A DNA stretch of 64,000 nucleotides from Verrucomicrobiota bacterium. GTDB taxonomy: Bacteria > Verrucomicrobiota > Verrucomicrobiia > Limisphaerales > DSYF01. A program made the position numbers and the translations under genes. Where the stretch lies: NCBI GenBank assembly GCA_025457615.1, contig JALOTZ010000008.1, positions 1 to 64,000 of the forward strand. Direction: 5' to 3'. Positions 35,162-42,438 of this stretch are shown here, piece after piece. How positions within the stretch are numbered: the stretch's first letter is position 1; each line of letters opens with the position of its first letter. Below the pieces are notes generated by a model. The model saw only the letters and a program-made list of their open reading frames with translations. It was not told the origin of the DNA and did no database searches.

Positions 35162-36052
35162 TCAAACCGTCGCGATACCGGCTTCCATCTCCCGCCGGGA
35201 AGGTGGTCGTTCCGCATCGTCAGCATGCTGGCCAAGGACACGTTCGACCTCGTCAATCACCCGGTCGGGCGTGGAGGTTCCGGCCGTGATGCCCACCGTG
35301 TCTTCCGCCCAAAACCATTCCGGGCGCAGGTCCGACGCCGTCTGCACATGGTGCACCCGTCCACAATGACGGCTGCAGGTGGCCACCAGTTCGCGCGTGT
35401 TGTTGCTGGCCGCCCCGCCAATCACCACCACCACATCGCAACAGTGCGCCAGCTCCACCGCCGCCTGCTGGCGCTGCTTGGTGGGCTGGCACACGGTGTC
35501 CACGAACCGCACCTCGGCAGCCGGGAACCGTTCCCGCATCTGCCGCACCCGTTCCCGCACCCGATTGATCGGTTGGGTGGTTTGGGAGACCACCCCGAGG
35601 CGCGGCCGGAACGCAAGCCCCGCCACATCCGCTTTGCTCAACACCACGTCAAAAGCGTCCAGGTCCCCTGTCAGACCCCGCACCTCCACATGGTCGCGCT
35701 GACCAATGATGACCGGATGAAACCCCGCCTTCACCAACTGCGCCAGGGCTCGATGCGCCCGATGGACCAGCGGACACGTGGCATCGCTCACCCGCAGTCC
35801 CAGTGCCCGCGCGCCCACCTTGGCACGGTCCGAGGCGCCATGGGCGGTGATCATGACCTCCGGCGTTCTCGCATCCTCGGCTCGCTCAGCGATGCGAATG
35901 CCCCGGGCCTGCAGATCGTGAATCACGGTCGCGTTGTGAACCAGGCCACCCAGGATGCTCAACGGCCCCTGCCGGGCCCGCTCGTGGGCCAGCACGATGG
36001 CGTCCCGCACCCCAAAGCACATGCCCAGATGTTCAGCGCGGAGGATCCTCAT
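35162..36052 (-). CDS. ispH: 4-hydroxy-3-methylbut-2-enyl diphosphate reductase IspH
   Basis: IspH is the 4Fe-4S enzyme that makes IPP and DMAPP in the last MEP step. Its three cluster cysteines are in AEHLGMCFGVRDA, VSDATCPLVHRAH and FVDTVCQPTKQRQ. The substrate-binding histidine lies in ILGGLVHNATV, and SNNTRELV and GITAGTSTPD follow. The ATG at 36052 (MRILRAEHLG) gives 296 residues; the track's longer start is Gly/Pro noise. A dyad matching the local regulator's own promoter dyad lies 210 bp upstream. The creD remnant starts 28 bp downstream. Confidence 0.93.
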   Translation of the reverse strand: MRILRAEHLGMCFGVRDAIVLAHERARQGPLSILGGLVHNATVIHDLQARGIRIAERAEDARTPEVMITAHGASDRAKVGARALGLRVSDATCPLVHRAHRALAQLVKAGFHPVIIGQRDHVEVRGLTGDLDAFDVVLSKADVAGLAFRPRLGVVSQTTQPINRVRERVRQMRERFPAAEVRFVDTVCQPTKQRQQAAVELAHCCDVVVVIGGAASNNTRELVATCSRHCGRVHHVQTASDLRPEWFWAEDTVGITAGTSTPDRVIDEVERVLGQHADDAERPPSRREMEAGIATV

Positions 36053-36261
36053 CGAGCAGCCCCCTTTCCCCAACCCCCGTCCCGCCGCGGGGCTATCCTT
36101 GGACCGGAGGCCGGTCGGGCCGCGCTGTGCGCGGTCCGGCGCCGGAGCACCGGCGCCCGGCCAAGGTCCGAGGCTTGAAAGCCCGCACGGGTCCGTTCGC
36201 AGCAGTCTCCCCAGGGCCACAGACGTCCCCGAGGGGTCCCACGCCCGACAAACTGCACTTC

Positions 36262-36278
36262 ACTTTGCATTACAAAGC
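36262..36278. promoter_or_regulatory. ACTTTGCAT dyad upstream of ispH-creD
   Basis: ACTTTGCATTACAAAGC is an imperfect 17-bp dyad (ACTTTG-N5-CAAAGC) in the 273-bp gap between the winged-helix regulator stop and ispH. It shares its left half ACTTTGCAT and its CAAAG right half with the dyad at 37303-37319, suggesting the same protein binds both. Confidence 0.55.
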
Positions 36279-36325
36279 TTGTGACCGGATCCCGTCCAGG
36301 ATGTTCAAACAAGCGGCTCACCGTA

Positions 36326-36634
36326 TTATTTCGGGCGGGTTTGGCGGACGATCTGTTCCAGGAGATCCACGTGGGCGGTGAAGGCACTTCGTCCGGCAGC
36401 AGTGAGCGAACAGGTGGTCAGGGGGCGCTTGTTCTCGATGGACTTGGTCACCGCCACATAACCGGCCTGCTGCAGGGTGCGGATGTGTGTGGTGAGGTTG
36501 CCGTCGGTCATGCCCAGGGTGTCGCGCAGTTCGGTGAACGAGAGTTCCGGCGAGGCGGCCAGCATGGACATGATGGCCAGCCGGCCCCTCTCGTGGATCA
36601 CGCGATCGAGCTGGAGGAAAGGCTCGGGGTTCAT
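36326..36634 (-). CDS. Winged-helix transcriptional regulator (HTH_34/MarR-like)
   Basis: This 102-residue protein starts at the ATG at 36634, overlapping the upstream membrane gene stop by 4 bp. The DNA-binding wing is LSFTELRDTLGMTDGNLTTHIRTLQQAGYV, followed by the wing strand VTKSIENKRPLTTCSLTAAGR. This is the compact winged-helix type often found beside a small membrane protein and creD. It probably represses its own two-gene unit and may act on the ispH-creD unit; matching dyads lie at both places. No effector domain is present, so the signal is not visible. Confidence 0.85.
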   Translation of the reverse strand: MNPEPFLQLDRVIHERGRLAIMSMLAASPELSFTELRDTLGMTDGNLTTHIRTLQQAGYVAVTKSIENKRPLTTCSLTAAGRSAFTAHVDLLEQIVRQTRPK

Positions 36635-37296
36635 CCGTTGGAACGTGGTTTCTCCGTGGCGAAGAGGTAGAGGCCGTAAAGAGTATGCAGTAATCCGAAC
36701 GCCACTCCCATCAGGCCATAACCCAAATCCACCCGTCCCACTTCGGTCTGCGGCACAGGCAAGAAGAAGCCAGCGCACCCGCAGACAATCAGAGCCCAGC
36801 CAAACAACCGGACGCCCCGCGGCATGAAGAAGCCGGCGGCGTGAACCGCGCACCCGTAAAGGATCACCCAAATCAACGGCAGGCCCACTTGGCTCAGGTA
36901 CCCGGGGGACACCCCGGGGGCGGACAAGCCGATGCTCCAACCCCGGCCGTGCGCGAGCGCCACGAGGAATCCCAGCACCAAGCCGGCAACCAGCCCCGGC
37001 CAGAGCGCTTGCGAGACACGCCGCATGGGCGGAGACCAGAAGGGTTCCGCCTGCTGCAAGGCCTGGCGCCGGATCAGCACCCCGCCCGCAGCCACCGTCA
37101 CCACCGCCACACACAGCCAGTAGAGAATGAACTGCGGGGGCGAGTCGATTCCCGCCTTCCATCCCGCCAGCGCAGCACCCATCCCGATCACCCCTGTCAC
37201 CGTCATGACCGGCGCGAGCGCGCGCCGATACAACGCCGCCCGCTCCATCAAGGTGCGTATGGTTTGCAGGTTCTCCGCCGCCCACTGATCGTTCAT
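36631..37296 (-). CDS. Membrane protein co-transcribed with the winged-helix regulator
   Basis: A 221-residue protein with about six transmembrane helices (MTVTGVIGMGAALAG, FILYWLCVAVVTVAAGGVLI, LVAGLVLGFLVALAHG, GFFMPRGVRLFGWALIVCGC). I prefer the ATG at 37296 (MNDQWAAENL), because the alternative ATG at 37311 lies inside the 17-bp operator-like dyad. It overlaps the regulator gene by 4 bp (ATGA), so the two are translationally coupled. It may sense the signal for the regulator; that is inference from the pairing alone. Confidence 0.75.
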   Translation of the reverse strand: MNDQWAAENLQTIRTLMERAALYRRALAPVMTVTGVIGMGAALAGWKAGIDSPPQFILYWLCVAVVTVAAGGVLIRRQALQQAEPFWSPPMRRVSQALWPGLVAGLVLGFLVALAHGRGWSIGLSAPGVSPGYLSQVGLPLIWVILYGCAVHAAGFFMPRGVRLFGWALIVCGCAGFFLPVPQTEVGRVDLGYGLMGVAFGLLHTLYGLYLFATEKPRSNG

Positions 37297-37302
37297 CGCT
37301 TT

Positions 37303-37319
37303 ACTTTGCATCGCAAAGT
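37303..37319. promoter_or_regulatory. Perfect ACTTTGC-ATC-GCAAAGT dyad before the regulator operon
   Basis: ACTTTGCATCGCAAAGT is a perfect dyad of 7-bp arms around ATC, located just upstream of the membrane protein-regulator unit. Its position over the start region is right for autorepression by the encoded winged-helix protein. Confidence 0.6.
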
Positions 37320-37498
37320 CTGAGCGTCAAGCCCGGGCTTGGTCCCTGGACACTCGCGCCGTCGCCGGGGCTCACTGAGGCTTTCAGAGATCCCACGAGA
37401 GCTCAAGGTTCATGGCCTTGCCCCAAGGTGCAGTCCCGGGGCGACGAGCATGGTTGCCGGGGCTTTCCCAACACCCGCCTCAAAGATTAAGCTCGGAC

Positions 37499-38254
37499 GT
37501 GCCTCGGCCTGACTTCATCGAACTGGGCGACCGGCGGGAGGTGATCCGCATCCCAATCCTGTTTGAGGATCGGTCGGTGCTGGCCATCGACAAGCCGGCG
37601 GGGTGGATGCTGGTGCCGTTCAACTGGCAGCGGACCCCATGGAACCTGCACGCGGCGATTACGTCCTCGATCCGGGCGGGCGATTTCTGGGCCCGGTCGC
37701 GCAACCTGAAGTTCCTGCGGAACATCCATCGCCTGGACGCTGAAACCACCGGCGTCCTGCTGCTGGGCAAGAGCCCGGGGGCGGTGGAGACGCTGAGCGA
37801 ACTGTTCGAGTCGCGCCGGATGGAGAAGCTCTATCTGGCGGTGGTCGCCGGGAAGCCAAAGGCATCGGAATGGGTCTGCGAGGCGCGGTTGTCCCCCGAA
37901 TCCGGCCAGTGGGGGCGCGTGCAGGTGGATCCGAGGAACGGAAAGGAGGCGGTGACACGGTTCAAGGTGCTGGCACATCGCGAGAACCGGACCCTCCTGG
38001 AAGCCAGACCTTTGACGGGGCGGACGCACCAGATCCGCGTGCACCTGCTCGACGCCGGTCATCCGATCCTCGGAGACGAGCTTTACGGCGAGTCCTCTGC
38101 AGCGGCGGATCCGCGACGAGGGCGCCGAACCTTGGTGTTCCCGATGGGCCTGCGCGCGGTGTACCTGGCCTACGTGGATCCGTTCCGGCGGCACCGGGTG
38201 GAGATCAAGGCGCCGGAAGTGGCGTTTCTCGAAGCGTTTGGATTCTCACCGTAG
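37499..38254 (+). CDS. RluA-family pseudouridine synthase
   Basis: The protein has the RluA motif with the catalytic aspartate in IHRLDAETTGVLLLGKS. Flanking motifs are VLAIDKPAGWMLVP, RMEKLYLAVVAGKP, LTGRTHQIRVHLLDAGHPILGDELYG and VFPMGLRAVYLAYVDPF. These enzymes make pseudouridine in rRNA or tRNA; which position cannot be told. No S4 domain is present. I choose the GTG at 37499 because homology begins soon after, giving 251 residues. The ATG at 37412 is possible but adds a Pro/Arg-rich stretch without homology. Confidence 0.88.
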   Translation: MPRPDFIELGDRREVIRIPILFEDRSVLAIDKPAGWMLVPFNWQRTPWNLHAAITSSIRAGDFWARSRNLKFLRNIHRLDAETTGVLLLGKSPGAVETLSELFESRRMEKLYLAVVAGKPKASEWVCEARLSPESGQWGRVQVDPRNGKEAVTRFKVLAHRENRTLLEARPLTGRTHQIRVHLLDAGHPILGDELYGESSAAADPRRGRRTLVFPMGLRAVYLAYVDPFRRHRVEIKAPEVAFLEAFGFSP

Positions 38255-38298
38255 CGCCGGCGTCCCACCGGCTCCAAGCGGAACTCCAATGAGGGAGG

Positions 38299-38450
38299 AA
38301 CGCAATGGGCAAGGACGCAAGGACGCAAGGAGATGGCCGAAATACTCTGAGGAACAGGGCCGGGCAACGCACAACCATCAGGGCCCGCCAACCGACCGGC
38401 TGAAGTCCTCGAAATGCCTTTGCCGCTCTGCGCCATCGCGTCTTTGCGTT
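38299..38450. repeat. 8-bp-periodic palindromic repeat (CGCAAGGA type), copy 1
   Basis: The left arm (AACGCAATGGGCAAGGACGC..., 38299-38331) repeats CGCAAGGA-like octamers. The right arm (38417-38450) is its degenerate inverted copy (GCGTCTTTGCGTT at the end). The middle is unrelated. It fills most of the rluA-to-ABC-F gap and matches the element at 42307-42422. A half copy of another element (GCGCCGGCGTCCCACCGGC) directly follows the rluA stop. Confidence 0.65.
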
Positions 38451-38527
38451 CACCGTCTTCCGAATCGCGCGGGCTAAGTTCGGTGCTCGGGATGAACGGG
38501 AGGAGAAGGAGGAAGCGGTCCCGGAGA

Positions 38528-40471
38528 TCACTCCAGCTCCTCCAGCTTGGTGGCGGCGGCTTCCCACTCGGCGGTCAGCGCCTCCAATTCGGTCTCGTTC
38601 AGCCGCATCTCCCGGTTCAGCTGGGCGGCACTGCCGCCGGGCTGATAGGTCTCGGGCTTCTCCAACTCCGCAGCGATCTCCGCCTGGCGCGCTTCCAGGA
38701 CGGCGATGCGGGTTTCGAGGCCGTTCACCTGCGCCTGCTGTTCGCGCCGGACGCGGGCGCGGGCGTTGCGTTCCTCGGCCTCGAGGCGCTTGCGCTCCTT
38801 GCGATCCACCGAAGGGCGGGAGGGGTCGGGTGCGGACGCTGCCGCGAGGGCCGGATCGGATTCGCCGTCCGCCGTCAGGGCGGCCCGCGCGGAGGTGGCC
38901 TGGGTCTTGTGCAGGTAATAGTCGTAGCCGCCGGGGTAATGCACCAACTGACCGCGGTTGACGTGCACCACGTGATTGGCCAGTTCTTTGATGAAGTAAA
39001 CGTCGTGGCTGATGAACACGATCGTGCCGGAAAAGTCCTGCAGGGCGCCCAGCAGGGCCTCGACACTGGACAAATCCAGATGCGTGGTGGGCTCGTCCAT
39101 GAGCAGCAGGTTGGGCGGATCGAGCAGGAGCCTGACCAGGGCCAGCCGGCTTTTCTCCCCGCCGCTCAACACCGCCACCTTCTTGAACACGTCGTCACCG
39201 CGGAACAGAAAGCAGCCCAGCACGCTGCGCACGAACGTTTCGGTCACCCGCTGCGGCGTGTCCAGCGCCTCCTCGAGCACCGTCAACTCCGGGTGCAGGG
39301 TATCGACGCGATATTGTGAAAAGTAACCCAGCTTCACGTTGTGTCCCTCCTGACGCTCCCCGTGCTGCACGGGCAGGACCCCGGCCAGCAGTTTCAACAG
39401 GGTGGATTTGCCGGCGCCGTTGGGCCCCACCAGCACGATGCGCTGGCCGCGTTGCGCCTCGAAGTCCACCCCGGCATACACCACGTTCGGCCCGTAGGCG
39501 TGGTGAATGTCTTCCAGGGTAATGACCTTCAATCCGCTGCGCTGCGGTTGCGGGAAGGAAAAATCCACGGTGGCCTCGGGGCCGCTGGGCGCCTCGATCT
39601 TCTCCATGCGCTCGATCTGGCGCAGCTTGGCCTGGGCCTGGGTGGCCTTGGTGTTCTTGGCGCGGAACCGGTTGACGAACTCCATCAGGCGCGCGATCTC
39701 GCGCTGCTGGTTCTTGTAGGCCGCCAGGATCTGCGCTTCGTTGGCCTCCCGCTGTTCGAGAAAGGCGTCGTAGTTGCCGCGGTAACGGAACACACGTCCC
39801 AGCCGGATCTCGACAATGCCGCCCACCACGGTGTTGAGAAACTCGCGGTCGTGGGAGATGACCAGGATGGCCCCGGGATAACCCGAGAGGTAGTGCTGAA
39901 ACCACAGGACCGTTTCGAGATCCAGGTGGTTGGTGGGCTCGTCGAGCAGGAGCAACTCGGGCTCCCAGACGAGCAAGCGCGCCAGGTGCGCCCGCATCAC
40001 CCAGCCCCCGCTCAATTCGGCCGCCCGCCGGCCAAAGTCGCCGTCGCGGAACCCGAGCCCCTTGAGGATCTGTTTCGCCCGGGCCTCGAGCGTGAAGCCC
40101 CCCAGGTCGTTGAACCGGGTGTGGACGTCGTCCTCCCAGTTCACCGCGTCGTGGTCGCCGGCTTCCAGGGCCAGGACCTGCTTGCGAAGCGCGACGTATT
40201 CCTCGGAAACGCTCGTCGCGAGCTCCAGGACCGTTTCCTCACCCACCGGCGCACTCTCCTGAGGCAGGTGGCCCACGCGAACGTTGCGCTCGATGAACAC
40301 CTGGCCTTCGTCCGGCTCCTCGCGCCCGAGCAGCAGCGAAAACAGGGTGGACTTGCCGGCGCCGTTCGGACCCACCAGGCCCACGCGGTCGCCGCGAAGC
40401 AACTGGAGCGTCGCGCCGGAGAAGAGGGTCTTCCCGGCGTAGGCCTTGCCGACTTCGGACAACGTCACCAT
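38528..40471 (-). CDS. ABC-F family ATPase (Uup/YheS-like)
   Basis: This 647-residue protein has two ABC domains without membrane segments: Walker A GPNGAGKST twice (residues about 34 and 347), signatures LSGGWVMRAHLARLL and LSGGEKSRLALVRLL, and LLLLDEPTNHLDLE and LLLMDEPTTHLDLS. The linker between the domains (ANEAQILAAYKNQQREIARL) is the P-site tRNA interaction motif of ABC-F proteins. The C-terminal coiled coil (ERKRLEAEERNARARVRREQ) is Uup-like. ABC-F proteins act on ribosomes. It is downstream of xylB with a 65-bp gap. Confidence 0.92.
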   Translation of the reverse strand: MVTLSEVGKAYAGKTLFSGATLQLLRGDRVGLVGPNGAGKSTLFSLLLGREEPDEGQVFIERNVRVGHLPQESAPVGEETVLELATSVSEEYVALRKQVLALEAGDHDAVNWEDDVHTRFNDLGGFTLEARAKQILKGLGFRDGDFGRRAAELSGGWVMRAHLARLLVWEPELLLLDEPTNHLDLETVLWFQHYLSGYPGAILVISHDREFLNTVVGGIVEIRLGRVFRYRGNYDAFLEQREANEAQILAAYKNQQREIARLMEFVNRFRAKNTKATQAQAKLRQIERMEKIEAPSGPEATVDFSFPQPQRSGLKVITLEDIHHAYGPNVVYAGVDFEAQRGQRIVLVGPNGAGKSTLLKLLAGVLPVQHGERQEGHNVKLGYFSQYRVDTLHPELTVLEEALDTPQRVTETFVRSVLGCFLFRGDDVFKKVAVLSGGEKSRLALVRLLLDPPNLLLMDEPTTHLDLSSVEALLGALQDFSGTIVFISHDVYFIKELANHVVHVNRGQLVHYPGGYDYYLHKTQATSARAALTADGESDPALAAASAPDPSRPSVDRKERKRLEAEERNARARVRREQQAQVNGLETRIAVLEARQAEIAAELEKPETYQPGGSAAQLNREMRLNETELEALTAEWEAAATKLEELE

Positions 40472-40536
40472 GGTCCGGGGACCGTATCACAAGGGCCGGG
40501 CGTGCGAGAAGCGGATTCAGGCAAATGACACTCTGG

Positions 40537-42063
40537 TCAGCGCAGCAAGAACTGCCGGTGCCCGGAAAACACGGGGCGCAGCGACTTGGACAGATCGTCC
40601 TGCAACAACTGCAACTCCTGGTACACCTGGACATGAGCCGCGATGGGCTCCTTGGTTTCCGCCGCATTCAACTGAACGAACTCGTCCGTGAGGTCGCTGA
40701 TCGACACGCTCTCGCCCTGCTGCAAGCGCCAGCACCAGAGTGCTTGCAGCGCCGCGCCGTAAGCCGCGCCCTCCCCGACCTTGAGCGTCACCACTTCCGC
40801 GTTGAACACATCCGCCATGATCTGCCGCCAGATTGCCGAGTTGGCGCCGCCGCCGGTCGCGCGGATCTGGCCGGCGTTCACTCCCAGCTTGGCCAGACGC
40901 CGCAACCCGTAGTTCATACCCATCGTCACCCCCTCCACTGTGCCCCGGGCGAAACATTCGGTATTGAACGTGCGCGGGCTGACACCGAAATACACGCCCG
41001 TCCCATCCGGCACGTTCGGCGTGCGCTCGCCCTCGAGATAAGGCAGGAACATGAGCCCCTTGGAACCGGCCGGACCCCGCGCCACCGTGGCGTCAAAGGC
41101 GCGGTGATCCATCTTGAAATCGCGCCGGATCAGTTCGGTGGCGGCTGTCACGTTCATGGTGCACAGCAGCGGCAGCCAGCGATTGGTGGAATCGCAGAAG
41201 GCGGCGATCTCGCCCTGCGGATCCACCACCGGCTTGGCCGCACAGGCATAGATCGTCCCGCTGGTCCCCAGGCTGGCCGTCACCAACCCCGGCCGGGTGT
41301 TGCCCGTGCCAATGGCGCCCATCATGTTGTCGCCTCCTCCGGCGCTGACCAGCACGCCGGGGTTGAGTCCCAACTCGCGCGCCGCCGCCGCCTGGAGACG
41401 GCCCGCCGGCTGATCACTCGGGATGAGGCGCGGCAGTTTGCCGGCCAGCTCATCGTCAATGGCCCGTAGCGTCCCTTCGCACCAGACGCGCTTGCGCACG
41501 TTCAGCAACGCCGTGCCGCTGGCGTCGCCGTATTCCATCACCCGCTCGCCGGTCAGCCAGAAGTTGAGGTAGTCATGCGGCAACAAGACGGTGGCCAGCC
41601 GGGCATAGTTCTTGGGCTCGTGCTTCTTTAACCAGAGGATCTTGGACGCCGTGAAACCGGGCAACACCGCCAGGCCCTGCTGCTTGATCGTGGCCTTGAC
41701 CCCGCCCAGCTTGGTCATGATTTCCTCGCACTCCACCGCCGTGGACGTGTCGCACCACAGCTTGGCCGGACGGATCACTTCGCCCTGCTTGTCCAGGGGA
41801 ACGAACCCGTGCTGCTGTCCGCTCACGCCGATGGCCACCACTTCCGCCGCCTTGGCCCGCGCCGCGGTCAACGCGCTCCATACCGACTGGGCCGCGGCCT
41901 CGCGCCAGACCTGCGGATGCTGTTCCTTGGCACCAGGCGGGAGATTAGGAATGAGCTCATAGGCTTTCGAGGAGGCCCCCACCACCCGGCCGTTGCTGGC
42001 ATCCACCACCAAGGCCTTGGTGGACTGCGTCCCGGAATCAATGCCAATCAGCAAGTTGCGCAT
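40537..42063 (-). CDS. xylB: Xylulokinase
   Basis: XylB phosphorylates D-xylulose for the pentose phosphate pathway. The FGGY-kinase fold is clear: IGIDSGTQSTKALVVDA near the N-terminus, GVSGQQHGFVPLD with the substrate-contact QQHG, DYLNFWLTGE, AGGGDNMMGAIG, TASLGTSGTIYA and ATGGGANSAIWRQIMADV. The length of 508 residues is slightly above the usual 480-500. There is no xylose isomerase or transporter nearby, so it may act on xylulose from another source. Confidence 0.92.
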   Translation of the reverse strand: MRNLLIGIDSGTQSTKALVVDASNGRVVGASSKAYELIPNLPPGAKEQHPQVWREAAAQSVWSALTAARAKAAEVVAIGVSGQQHGFVPLDKQGEVIRPAKLWCDTSTAVECEEIMTKLGGVKATIKQQGLAVLPGFTASKILWLKKHEPKNYARLATVLLPHDYLNFWLTGERVMEYGDASGTALLNVRKRVWCEGTLRAIDDELAGKLPRLIPSDQPAGRLQAAAARELGLNPGVLVSAGGGDNMMGAIGTGNTRPGLVTASLGTSGTIYACAAKPVVDPQGEIAAFCDSTNRWLPLLCTMNVTAATELIRRDFKMDHRAFDATVARGPAGSKGLMFLPYLEGERTPNVPDGTGVYFGVSPRTFNTECFARGTVEGVTMGMNYGLRRLAKLGVNAGQIRATGGGANSAIWRQIMADVFNAEVVTLKVGEGAAYGAALQALWCWRLQQGESVSISDLTDEFVQLNAAETKEPIAAHVQVYQELQLLQDDLSKSLRPVFSGHRQFLLR

Positions 42064-42154
42064 TCCCCACTCTTAGCCTCGGCACTCTCGAAATCCACGA
42101 AAAAGTGTGCGCACCCCCACCCCGCGCCGGCCAGGTCAGTGCCGGAGGTTTGCA

Positions 42155-42183
42155 TTGCCAATGCGATCGAAGTCCTGTCTAAT
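42155..42183 (+). promoter_or_regulatory. Sigma-70-type promoter of the thrS leader
   Basis: TTGCCA (42155-42160) and TCTAAT (42178-42183) are separated by exactly 17 bp, each close to the -35 and -10 consensus. The expected start of transcription is near 42189-42191, so the leader ATG at 42193 would be at or almost at the 5' end. Confidence 0.65.
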
Positions 42184-42192
42184 CTGGCCCTG

Positions 42193-42231
42193 ATGAACGG
42201 CCTTGTGGGAACAGCCACCACGACGATCTAG
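42193..42231 (+). CDS. Threonine-rich leader peptide before thrS
   Basis: A 12-codon frame, MNGLVGTATTTI, ends in TAG. Four of its 12 codons are threonine (ACA, ACC, ACG, ACG), clustered at the end just where a ribosome would stall during threonyl-tRNA shortage. It follows a near-consensus promoter and precedes three competing hairpins and a T-tract. No strong Shine-Dalgarno is present; leaderless initiation at the near-5' ATG is possible. The arrangement parallels the Thr/Ile leader of enterobacterial thrABC, but here the downstream gene is thrS. Confidence 0.7.
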   Translation: MNGLVGTATTTI

Positions 42232-42296
42232 CGTCCGCCCGCCACCCCGGGCCGGACGCCAACGCCTCAGACCACCCGTCCGGGGCGTTTTTGTTT
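42232..42296 (+). terminator. Transcription attenuator between leader peptide and thrS
   Basis: Three structures compete. A first hairpin pairs CGTCCGCCCG (42232-42241) with CGGGCCGGACG (42248-42258). An antiterminator pairs CCGGACG (42252-42258) with CGTCCGG (42277-42283). A terminator pairs AACGCCTC (42261-42268) with GGGGCGTT (42282-42289) and is followed by TTTTTGTTT. A ribosome stalled on the Thr codons would block the first hairpin and favour the antiterminator. Confidence 0.7.
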
Positions 42297-42306
42297 CCCA
42301 GAATGA

Positions 42307-42422
42307 AACGCAAAGACGCAAGGGCGCAAAGGCGCGGAGAAACTGAATCGAGCGCGGCTGTGTGCAAAGCACCAGCCGCGCTCCGTCCGTCTTGCGTCTT
42401 TGCGTCTTCGCGCCTTTGCGTT
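42307..42422. repeat. 8-bp-periodic palindromic repeat (CGCAAAGA type), copy 2
   Basis: The left arm reads CGCAAAGA, CGCAAGGG, CGCAAAGG, CGCGGAGA in exact 8-bp steps. The right arm (42391-42422) is the inverted copy ending CTTTGCGTT. Between them is an 11-bp perfect stem, GAGCGCGGCTG/CAGCCGCGCTC (42350-42383), with an inner GTGC-AAA-GCAC hairpin. It lies directly before the thrS start and would fold in the mRNA leader. Confidence 0.75.
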
Positions 42423-42438
42423 GAAAGAGAGAATTGCT

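Noticed and set aside
42307-42422. CRISPR-like repeat
   Set aside because: Units are 8 bp without spacers and the arms are inverted; no cas genes are present. It is a palindromic intergenic repeat.
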